A DNA stretch of 64,000 nt, taken from positions 141,548,376-141,612,375 of the forward strand of contig NC_088201.1 in the NCBI RefSeq assembly GCF_037126465.1, in the 5' to 3' direction. Numbering within the stretch: position 1 is the first letter of the stretch; every line of letters begins with the position of its first letter. This document shows, piece by piece, positions 41,901-51,300 of the stretch. Made by a program: the position numbers and the translations under genes. The stretch is from Ornithodoros turicata. Its lineage: Eukaryota > Arthropoda > Arachnida > Ixodida > Argasidae. The notes under the pieces were generated by a model. That model worked only from the letters and a program-made list of their open reading frames with translations, searched no databases and had not been told where the DNA came from.

Positions 41901-43590
41901 CTGCTACCCGCGATATCTTTTTTGCACAGTTCCAATCACTTCAGCGCGTGGTCTGGCTAAGTCCAAAAGACAGAATGTTGCCGCAGCCCCCCCCCCCCCC
42001 CCCTCCCCGTTCAAACACGCACAGGAAAAGCCTGGGCTACCCGCGATATCTTTTTGGCTTTTTGCAGTTCCGATCACTTCAGCGCGTGGTCGGGCTAAGT
42101 CTAAACGACAGAATGTTGCCGCAGCCCCCCCCCCCCCCCCGTCCAAAAACGCACAAGGAAAGCCTCTGCTACCGGCGATGTCTTTTTTGCACAGTTCCAA
42201 TCACTTCAGCGCGTCGTCCGCCAAAGCCTAAACGACGAAATCTCGCCGCAGCCCCCCCGTCCATACACGCACACGAAAAGCCTGGGCTACCGGCGATATC
42301 TTCTTTGCAATTCCAATCACTTCAGCGCGTGGTCCGGCTAAGTCTAAACGACACAATGTTGCCGCAGCCCCCCCTTCCAAAAACGCACACGAAAAGCCTG
42401 GGCTACCCGCGATATCTTCTTTGCAATTCCAATGACTTCAGCGCGTGGTCGGGCTAAGTCTAAACAACAGAATGTTGCCGCAGCTCCCCTCCCCCCGTCC
42501 AAACACGCACACGAAAAGCCTGGGCTACCCGCGATATCTTTTTTGCAGTTCCAATCACTTCAGCGCGTGGTCTGGCTAAGTCTAAACGAGAGAATGTTGC
42601 CGCAGCCCCCCCCCCGTCCAAAAACGCACAAGGAAAGCCTCTGCTACCCGAGATATCTTTTTTGCACAGTTCCAATCACTGCAGCGCGTCGTCCGGCAAA
42701 GCCTAAACGACGAAATCTCGCCGCAGCCCCCCATCCATACACGCACACGAAAAGCCTGGGCTACCCGCCATACCTTTTTTGCAGTTCCAATCACTTCAGC
42801 GTGTGGTCTGGCTAAGTCTAAACGACAGAATGTTGCCGCAGCCCCCCCCCCCCTCGTTCAAAAACGCACAAGGAAAGCCTCTGCTACCCACGATATCTTT
42901 TTTGCAGTTTCAATCACCCTAGCGCGTGGTCTGGCTAAGTCTAAACGAGAGAATGTTGCCGCAGCCCCCCCCCCCCCCCCCCGTCCAAAAACGCACAAGG
43001 AAAGCCTCTGCTACCGGCGATGTCTTTTTTGCACAGTTCCAATCAGTTCAGCGCGTCGTCCGGCAAAGCCTAAACGACGAAATCTCACCGCAGCCCCCCC
43101 TCCCCGTCCATACACGCACACGAAATGCCTGGGCTACCTGCCATATTTTTTTGCAGTTCCAATCACTTCAGCGCGTGGTCTGGGTAAGTCTGAACGACAG
43201 AATGTTGCGGCAGCGCCCTCCCCCCGTCCATACACGCACACGAAAAGCCTGCGCTACCCGCCATATTTTTTGCAGTTCCAATCACTTCAGCGCGTGGTCT
43301 GGCTAAGTCTAAACGACAGAATGTTGCCGCAGCCCCCACCCCCCGTCCAAAAACGCACAAGGAAAGTCTCTGCTACCCGCGATATCTTTTTTGCACAGTT
43401 CCAATCACTTCAGCGCGTGGTCTGGCTAAGTCTAAACGACAGAATGTTGCCGCAGCCCCCCCCCCCCCCCCCACTGTCCAAAAACGCACAAGGAAAGCCT
43501 TTGCTACCCGCGATATCTTTTTTGCAGTTCCAATCACTTCAGCGCGTGGTCTGGCTAAGCCTAAACGACGGAATGTTGCCGCAGCCCCGC
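32905..43590. repeat. Satellite A, ~120-125-bp tandem array
   Basis: About 85-90 monomers. Each reads: GATATCTTCTTTGCAATTCC or variant, CACTTCAGCGCGTGGTC, GGCTAAGTCTAAAC, AGAATGTTGCCGCAG, a C-tract (about 6-20), GTCCAAACACGCACACGAAA, then CCTGGGCTACCCGC. Between about 34.3 and 36.6 kb the monomers are very uniform. From about 37.6 kb two monomer types alternate, giving a ~248-bp period. Open frames of up to 359 codons cross monomers only because stops are scarce; frame changes with every C-tract length, so they are not genes. Confidence 0.97.
37998..39290. repeat. Satellite A dimeric higher-order repeat
   Basis: Pairs of monomers alternate: one with GACAGAATTTTGCCGCAG, CTCTGCTACCGGCGATGTCT and TTGCACAGTTCCAATCACTG, the other with GACGAAATCTCGCCGCAG and CTGGGCTACCCGCCATATCT. 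The composite repeats every 248 bp (for example starts at 37998, 38246 and 38494) with near identity. Similar but less regular pairs continue to 43.2 kb. Confidence 0.85.
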
Positions 43591-43805
43591 CGTTATCCCG
43601 CAAACGTACTGGCGAGTTTCGGGTCCTTGGGAGAGGGCACTGATTCCCGCTGACAAGCAAATCAGATCGCGTTTCGCACGTAACGTCATCGATGACGTGT
43701 CAGCACGTTTCTCCTTGTTATACCGGGAGGGAGTGGCAGTATAAAGGTGAACGCCCCGCGCTACGAGCCATTTTTTTTCCACAGTTCCAATCACTTGGCC
43801 TTTAG
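43591..43805. promoter_or_regulatory. Promoter-like segment at satellite edge
   Basis: Includes the 16-bp palindrome ACGTCATCGATGACGT (43682-43697) with TGACGT half-sites, and GTATAAAGG near 43739. The left part resembles 46826-46865 (TTATCCCGCAAA, TGGCGAGTT, CGGG-CCTTGG). No transcript can be inferred from sequence alone. Confidence 0.35.
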
Positions 43806-44040
43806 TCACTTCCGTTCCCCTAGTGGCGGGAGAGCTGCGAACGCCACTACACGGGAGAGATGGCAATCTGATAACCGCGCGTCGTCTGCTAGCTCCAAAT
43901 GCATCGACGGGGCCGCGCTTTCCTCGGAATGCGGAGAGGAATGGAAATTCGGCGGTAGCAGACGACGTGTGGTTATCGGATCGCCATGTTTCCCGTGTGG
44001 TGGCGCTCGCAGCCCCGCCGCCACCAGGGGAAAGGAATGA
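43806..44040. repeat. Fold-back sequence, copy 1
   Basis: Inverted arms 43806-43911 and 43950-44040 share GGCGGGAG-GCTGCGAACGCC-like, CACGGGAGAGATGGC and GCGTCGTCTGCTAGC blocks with their complements. The centre is near 43925. Copy 2 is at 47936-48168, and both copies are followed by the same satellite A variant. Confidence 0.75.
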
Positions 44041-44055
44041 CGCGAAGGCAGTACA

Positions 44056-44490
44056 GCAATTACGAACACCATGTGCTCTCAGCGATATCTTATTTTCACA
44101 GCTCCAGTCACTTCAGCGTGTGGTCGGGCTAAGCCTAAACGACGAAATCTTGCCCGCCCCCACGTCCAAACACGCAGTAAACACGAAAAGCCTGCGCTAT
44201 CCGCGATATCTTTTCTTTTTACAGTTCCAATCACTTCAGCGCGTGGTCTGGCTAAGTCTAAACGACACAATGTTGCCGCAGCCCCCCCCCCCCGTCCAAA
44301 AACGCACACGAAAAGCCTGGACTACCCGCGATATCTTTTTTGCAGTTCCAATCACTTCAGCGCGTGCTCTGGCTAAGCCTAAACTAAAAATCTTGCCGTA
44401 GCCCCCCCCCCCCCCCGTCCAAACACGTCGTAAACACGAAAAGCCTGCGCTATCCGCGATATCTTTTCTTTTCACAGTTCCAATCACTGC
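44056..44490. repeat. Satellite A stray monomers
   Basis: Three diverged monomers with the CACTTCAGCG-GTGGTC and AACACGAAAAGCCTGCGCTA blocks. The variant has CACGCAGTAAACACG or CACGTCGTAAACACG instead of CACGCACACG, showing a separate lineage from the main array. Confidence 0.85.
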
Positions 44491-45754
44491 TCGCGTGGCT
44501 CCCTCCCTCCCTGGCATGCGTGGAAAATATGAACACTCTGTGATTTCCGCCATTGCGAACACCACATCTCTAATCACGCGCCCAGGCATTCTAGAGTGGC
44601 TAACCCTAACGGCGCCAGCGTCGTCAACATCGACACACGCCATGAATAGAAATACGTTCTAACGAAGGATCTCTAACGACGCCCGCCATAAATATGAACA
44701 CGACACACTTACCGGGCCAACACACCACACGTAGTAAGCCATCCGCTCTCTGAACACTCCTTTGGGCATTAGTCCACATCTGGGAACTAGTGTACCGTCT
44801 CTCGTCAAAAGATACCTGGGAAAGAAAGGAACAATCAGGCGTACTCCTAGCTGTGTGTCCAAGGTTAACGTACGCGGTGGGGTCGGCTTCTAAGTCGACT
44901 ACGTGGGCGATTTCGACAATTCAATGAAATTTTCTTGCACTATATCAGTCGTAACGCAATCCACTTCCCGCCATACTTAAGGCGGTGCATCACCACCGAC
45001 GCTCTATGGGAATCCCCATACATTTTTCAACTCCCGTAGCGCCGCGAAAATTCGGTTGATCTCCGTGCAACTGCTTTTAAATGGAAGAGGATGCTTAGAT
45101 CTAGTGCCTGATCGAAGCAGATTTTGCGTTTTAGACTCAGAAATTTTTATATCGTCGTCGAAAGGTTTGGGAAAAGCTATATTTCGAGATTCCGCTCGCT
45201 TACAAAATAGAGCCGCCCAAAATCGAAAATCTGGCTCGATCACGCACTAGAAAAACACACTGTTTTCTTTACATAAAAGAGCTAAGCAGGTCAGTAACAT
45301 GCATCCCACGAATTGATTCATCGCCATAGCTTACCCCTCCTCTCTACTCTGTCTCACGTGTGCATTGGAATGATAGCAATCTGTTCGACAAACCAACACA
45401 AGCATCAAATATGAACACAATGCACTCACCGCAATAGAGTCACCATTACCGAAAACTCACGTGACCTCCGGAGCTCGACCAATGACTGAGGACTAGCCAC
45501 CCTATCTTTTTTTATTTTTTTGATTATGTCGCGAATGACGTATATGACGTGTCATCCGTTTCTCTCTACTTTCCTCCTGTCTGCTCGGCTCCCCGTCTTC
45601 TTTTGTTGTTCCTTTTTTTCTTCCATGCACTGTTTTTTTTTTTGTTCGCGTTTGTCGGAATGCAGTGGGAGTTACAGGAATACGACTGAGCCTTGGTTGT
45701 TTTTGTCACATGAAGTATTTTATTGTGCGACATACGGTTATGCAAGCAAGACGT
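44491..45754. other. Unassigned sequence
   Basis: No gene recognised. TGACGTATATGACGTGTCATC near 45536 resembles the TGACGT-rich motif near 43690. Confidence 0.4.
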
Positions 45755-46305
45755 ACACAGGATGACATTAATATTGCTCCTGAATTTGCTTGAAGAAGCC
45801 TGATAATGTCGGACGGCCTCTGGCAAGGACTGCTACTGGGAACTGGAGCTCAGTGACTGCAAGATGAAAAAAATTGGTATCAGATATACGGTTATGCATG
45901 TGAAAGTTGCAATGTAAACAGAAAGAATAAAGGTGCTATCGAACGCGAAAAATAAGAACGGTGGTAGGGTTGTGAGAAGCTCTCAGCCATGGGGTGTGAT
46001 GAGCGACCTCAATACAAAAAATACCTTTTATTGCGCTACTTCACAATGATATATTCAGACCGATTAGCCTGACAATCTTGGCTTTGGCGCTACGTAGAGA
46101 ACAGCTACTAAGTCAACGCGTCCGACGAAACTTGTTGAGCGAAATCACCAAGAATCGGACTTAGAGTAGCGTCATGCCTTGATACAGTACGACGTGAACG
46201 GGTATTTAATCATAACATTTAGATGATATTGTTTCACGAAAAGAAATATAGTCTACCATCGTATCTGCAAAGCTGCGCTGTCTGTCTCGGTCACCGCGTA
46301 TTCCG

Positions 46306-46515
46306 CTAACTGTTAAGCAACTTATTCACAATGCACGAAGTGAATGCGGTGTTGTAAGGCAACAAGCAGCGACAAATGACTTCCTCTCGGCAGTCGTTGA
46401 CCAGGTATCGGATACGAGGCGTTCGGACGCTCGAATAGTTTCTAGACCAAGAAGCAGAGCACAGATGTTGCGCAGGCATCTTCCCTGGCAGCTGTGACTG
46501 TTCGAGGACACTCAC
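46306..46515 (-). CDS. Short open frame in duplicated segment, copy 1
   Basis: About 70 residues including RNYSSVRTPRIRYLVNDC, with a homologue at 47337-47612 in copy 2. Conservation of the frame between the copies over the RNYSSVRTPR stretch suggests, weakly, a former first coding exon downstream of the motifs at 46690-46802. The spacing of C/W and N residues recalls a THAP-type N terminus only faintly. The donor that ends the exon in copy 2 is destroyed here (GAGGAAGT instead of CAGGTAAGT). Confidence 0.25.
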   Translation of the reverse strand: MSVLEQSQLPGKMPAQHLCSASWSRNYSSVRTPRIRYLVNDCREEVICRCLLPYNTAFTSCIVNKLLNS

Positions 46516-46689
46516 ATGATACAGCGTGCGTTTTTAAACAGGAAAAATCAGAACTCATAGTTAAACACAACCGCTACACAACACGAGCCGTCCGAAACGG
46601 ACACCGGCGACTCCGTGGACGCCGGTTCCAACCGGCACAGGCGCCGCGCTGTCGCCTGTTCGGGCGCTCGGGAACAAATTTGAAAACGG

Positions 46690-46802
46690 CCAATCATCGC
46701 TCAGAAAACGAATTCGTCCTAATGGGAACCAATCAGTAATCACTAGCCACCGGATGTATCCATGAGGTTCAATTTATGACGTTTTCTGACGTCCGATGAC
46801 GT
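46690..46802 (-). promoter_or_regulatory. CCAAT boxes and phased TGACGT sites, copy 1
   Basis: TGACGT at 46777-46782, 46787-46792 and 46797-46802, exactly 10 bp apart (one helical turn), and CCAATCA at 46690-46696 and 46729-46736. On the minus strand these read as ACGTCA sites followed by ATTGG boxes, upstream of a GC-rich stretch and an ATG near 46556-46558. TGACGT is a CRE half-site and CCAATCA an NF-Y site by established consensus; function here is inferred. Confidence 0.5.
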
Positions 46803-47336
46803 GAAACGCATGAAGCGCCTCACTTTATCCCGCAAAGGAATTGGCGAGTTCCGGGCCCTTGGCATGAATGCGGTAACGAAAAAAACATGGCATTAATATT
46901 GCTCCGAAATTTGCTTGAAGAAGCGTGATAATGTCGGACTGCCTCTGGCAAGGACTGCTACTGGGGACTGGAGCTCAGTGGCTGTAAGACGAAAATTAGT
47001 ATCAGGTATACAGCTATGCATGTGAAAGTTGCAGTGTAAATAGAGATAATAAAGGTACTATTGAACGAGAAAAATAAGAACGGTGGAAGGGTTCTGAGAA
47101 GCTCGCAGATATGGGGTATGATGAGTGACTAGTATAAAAAATACCTTCTATTGCTCTACTTCACAATGATATATTCAGGCCGAATAGCCTGACAAACTTG
47201 GCTTTTGCGCTACGCACAGAAGAGACAACGTCGGACGAAAAATCACCAAGTAGCATCATACCTTTATGCAGTACGACGTGAGCGGGTATTTAATCATAAC
47301 ATTTTGGTGATATTTTTTCACGAAAAGAAATATAGT

Positions 47337-47612
47337 CTACCGTCGTATCTTCAAAGCTACACTGTCTGTCTCGGTCACAGCGTATTCTGGTCCCGATTTA
47401 CGGTAACTGTTAAGCAACTTCTCACAATACACGAAGTGAACAGGGCGTTGTAAGGCAACAAGCAATGACAAATCACTTACCTGGTGGCAGTCGTTGACCG
47501 GGTATCGGGTACGAGGCGTTCGGACGCTCGAATAGTTTCTACACCAAGAAGCATACCAGAAATGTTGCGCATGCATTTTCTCTGGCAGCTGTGACTGTTC
47601 GGGGACACTCAC
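47337..47612 (-). CDS. Short open frame in duplicated segment, copy 2
   Basis: About 90 residues beginning before RNYSSVRTPRTRYPVNDCHQ. The sequence at that point is CAG/GTAAGT (47475-47483), a perfect splice-donor consensus, so a first exon may end there and the remaining open frame would be intronic. No later exon was found. No family is assigned. Confidence 0.27.
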   Translation of the reverse strand: MSVPEQSQLPEKMHAQHFWYASWCRNYSSVRTPRTRYPVNDCHQVSDLSLLVALQRPVHFVYCEKLLNSYRKSGPEYAVTETDSVALKIRR

Positions 47613-47786
47613 ATGATACAGCTTGCGCTTCTAAACAAGAAAAATCAGAACTCGTAGTCCAACCCAACCGTTACACAACACGAGCCGTCTGAAACCGACG
47701 CCGGCGACTCCGTGGACGCCGGTTCCAACCGGCACAGCCGCCGCGCTGTCGCCTGTTTGAGCGCTCGCGAACAAATTTGAAAACGG

Positions 47787-47900
47787 CCAATCATAGCTCA
47801 GAAAAACGAATTCATCCTCATCGGAACCAATCAGTAATTACTAGCCACCGGATGTGTCCAAGACGTTCAATTTATGACGTTTTCTGACGTCCGATGACGT
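47787..47900 (-). promoter_or_regulatory. CCAAT boxes and phased TGACGT sites, copy 2
   Basis: TGACGT at 47875-47880, 47885-47890 and 47895-47900, again exactly 10 bp apart, and CCAATCA at 47787-47793 and 47827-47834. All five motifs survive although the flanks have changed between copies. Confidence 0.5.
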
Positions 47901-47935
47901 GAAACGCATGAAGCGTTCCAGTCACTTGGCCTTTA

Positions 47936-48168
47936 GTCACTTCCCCTGGTGGCGGGAGAGCTGCGAAAGCCACCACACGGGAGAGATGGCAATCTGATAA
48001 CCGCGCGTCGTCTGCTAGCTCCAAATGCATCGACGGGGCCGCGCTTTCCTCGGAATGCGGAGAGGAATGGAAATTCGGCGCTAGCAGACGACGTGTGGTT
48101 ATCGGATCGCCATCTTTCCCGTGTGGTGGCGCTCGCAGCCCCGCCGCCACCAGGGGAAGGGAATGACG
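47936..48168. repeat. Fold-back sequence, copy 2
   Basis: Nearly identical to 43806-44040, with the same CGGGAGAGATGGC arms and centre around ATGCATCGACGGGG. Its arms match each other better than those of copy 1. Confidence 0.78.
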
Positions 48169-48196
48169 CGAAGGCAGTACAGCAATTACGAACACC

Positions 48197-48335
48197 GTGC
48201 GCTCTCAGCAATATCTTATTTTCACAGTTCCAATCACTTCAGCGCGTGGTCGGGCTCAGCCTAAACGACGAAATCTTGCCGCACCCCCCCCCCCCGTCCA
48301 AACACGCAGTAAAACGAAACGCCTGCGCTATCCGT
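48197..48335. repeat. Last satellite A monomer before satellite B
   Basis: CACTTCAGCGCGTGGTCGGG, a C-tract at 48286-48295 and CGCCTGCGCTATCCG; it then joins satellite B at about 48336 (TTCAAAAAAAATTGGAGTA). Confidence 0.85.
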
Positions 48336-51300
48336 TCAAAAAAAATTGGAGTATTGGAGCGTTACGAAAACGCATCTGAAGCTGCAACAATCTGCTCCTA
48401 AAGCGTTATCTGCAGCATCCAACTAGCGTTATATAGCTTATGCGTTACGAAAAAGCATGTGAAGCTGCAACAGTGTACTCCAAAATACGACACAGGCGCC
48501 GACTCGCCTTAATGGCCACCGAGTACCGACTGAGCCACTGTGTCGTAGACTGTCCCAACGTGTCCGCATCGAAGTACTTTGTTGTGTGATCTCTTTGCCA
48601 ACACGTCGGGATCGTTAAAAAAAAATGGAGTATTGGAGCATTACGAAAACGCATCTGAAGCTGCATCAATCTGCTCCTAAAGCGTTATCTGTATCATCCA
48701 ACTTGCGTTATATGGCTTACGCATTACGAAAAAGCATCTGAAGCTGCAACAATCTATATACTCCAAAAGCGTTATCTGCAGCATTCAACTACCATTATAT
48801 AGCTTACGCGTTACGAAAAAGCATGTGAAGCTGCAACAATGTACTCCAAAATACGACACAGGCGCCGACTCGCCTTAATGGCCACCGAGTACCGACTAAG
48901 CCACTGTGTCGTAGACGGTCCCAACGTGACTGCATCGAAGTACTTTGTTGTGTGACCTCTTTGCCAACACGTCGGGATCGTTAAACAAAATGGAGTATTG
49001 GAGCATTACGAAAACGCATCTGAAGCTGCAACAATCTGCTCCTAAAGCGTTATCTGCATCATCCAACTAGCGTTATATAGCTTACGCGTTACGAAAAAGC
49101 ATCTGAAGCTGCAACAATCTATATACTCCAAAAGCGTTATCTGCAGCATTCAACTAGCGTTATATAGCTTACGCGTTACGAAAAGCATGTGAAGCTGCAA
49201 CAATGTACTCCAAAATACGACACAGGCGCCGACTCGCCTTAATGGCTACCGAGTACCGACTAAGCCACTGTGTCGTACACGGTCCCAACGTGACTGCATC
49301 GAAGTACTTTGTTGTGTGACCTCTTTGCCAACACGTCGGGATCGTTAAAAAAAGGAGTATTGAAGAATTACGAAAACGCATCTGAAGCTGCAACAATCTG
49401 CTCCTAAAGCGTTATCTGTATCATCCAACTAGCGTTATATAGCTTACGCGTTACGAAAAAGCATCTGAAGCTGCAACAATCTGTATACTCCAAAAGCGTT
49501 ATCTGCAACATTCAACTAGCGTTATATAGCTTACGCGTTACGAAAAAGCATGTGAAGCTGCAACAATGTACTCCAAAATACGACACAGGCGCCGACTCAC
49601 CTTAATGGCTACCGAGTACCGACTAAGCCACTGTTTCGTAGACGGTCCCAACGTGTCTGCATCGAAGTACTTTGTTGTGTGACCTCTTTGCCAACACGCC
49701 GGGATCGTTAAAAAAAATTGGAGTATTGGAGCGTTACGAAAACGCATCTGAAGCTGCAACAATCTATATACTCCAAAAGCGTTATCTGTAGCATTCAACT
49801 ACCATTATATAGCTTACGCGTTACGAAAAAGCATGTGAAGCTGCAACAATGTACTCCAAAATACGACACAGGCGCCGACTCGCCTTAATGGCCACCGAGT
49901 ACCGACTAAGCCACTGTGTCGTAGACGGTCCCAACGTGACTGCATCGAAGTACTTTGTTGTGTGACCTCTTTGCCAACACGCCGGGATCGTTAAAAAAAA
50001 ATTGGAGTATTGGAGCATTACAAAAACGCATCTGAAGCTGCAACAATCTGGTCCTAAAGCGTTATCTGTATCATCCAACTAGCGTTATATAGCTTACGCG
50101 TTACGAAAAAGCATCTGAAGCTGCAACAATGTATATACTCCAAAAGCGTTATCTGCAGCATTCAACTAGCGTTATATAGCTTACGCGTTACGAAAAAGCA
50201 TGTTAAGCTGGAACAATGTACTCCAAAATACGACACAGGCGCCGACTCGCCTTAATGGCCACCGAGTACCGACTAAGCCACTGTGTCGTAGACGGTCCCA
50301 ACGTGTCCGCATCGAAGTACTTTGTTGTGTGACCTCTTTGCCAACACGTCGGGATCGTTAAAAAAAGGAGTATTGAAGCATTACGAAAACGCATCTGAAG
50401 CTGCAACAATCTGCTCCTAAAGCGTTATCTGTATCATCCAACTAGCGTTATATAGCTTACGCGTTACGAAAAAGCATCTGAAGCTGCAACAATCTGTATA
50501 CTCCAAAAGCGTTATCTGCAACATTCAACTAGCGTTATATAGCTTACGCGTTACGAAAAAGCATGTGAAGCTGCAACAATGTACTCCAAAATACGACGCA
50601 GGCGCCGACTCACCTTAATGGCTACCGAGTACCGACTAAGCCACTGTTTCGTAGACGGTCCCAACGTGTCTGCATCGAAGTACTTTGTTGTGTGACCTCT
50701 TTGCCAACACGCCGCGATCGTTAAAAAAAATTGGAGTATTGGAGCGTTACGAAAACGCATCTGAAGCTGCAACAATCTATATACTCCAAAAGCGTTATCT
50801 GCAGCATTCAACTACCATTATATAGCTTACGCGTTACGAAAAAGCATGTGAAGCTGCAACAATGTACTCCAAAATACGACACAGGCGCCGACTCGCCTTA
50901 ATGGCCACCGAGTACCGACTAAGCCACTGTGTCGTAGACGGTCCCAACGTGACTGCATCGAAGTACTTTGTTGTGTGACCTCTTTGCCAACACGCCGGGA
51001 TCGTTAAAAAAAATTGGAGTATTGGAGCATTACAAAAACGCATCTGAAGCTGCAACAATCTGGTCCTAAAGCGTTATCTGTATCATCCAACTAGCGTTAT
51101 ATAGCTTACGCGTTACGAAAAAGCATCTGAAGCTGCAACAATGTATATACTCCAAAAGCGTTATCTGCAGCATTCAACTAGCGTTATATAGCTTACGCGT
51201 TACGAAAAAGCATGTGAAGCTGCAACAATGTACTCCAAAATACGACACAGGCGCCGACTCGCCTTAATAGCCACCGAGTACCGACTAAGCCACTGTGTCG

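Larger units (their letters stand above)
45755..46818. repeat. ~1.1-kb duplicated segment, copy 1
   Basis: Begins GACATTAATATTGCTCC and ends TGACGTGAAACGCATGAAGCG. It matches 46885-47912 along its whole length with substitutions and indels, in direct orientation. The minus strand carries promoter-like motifs at the right end and a short open frame (46306-46515). Confidence 0.9.
46885..47912. repeat. ~1.1-kb duplicated segment, copy 2
   Basis: Direct repeat of 45755-46818, joined on the left through about 65 bp that resemble the sequence at 43593-43640. On the right it runs into a TTCCAGTCACTTGGCC block and fold-back copy 2. Confidence 0.9.

Noticed and set aside
33000..43500. Pol III promoter in satellite A (GTTCCAATC resembles a B box and GGCTAAGTC an A box)
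   Set aside because: The two motifs are in the wrong order within a monomer and about 90 bases apart across monomers; the match is likely chance.
32905..43590. CRISPR-like array (regular repeats)
   Set aside because: Repeats are head-to-tail satellite monomers without unique spacers, in an eukaryotic transposon context.
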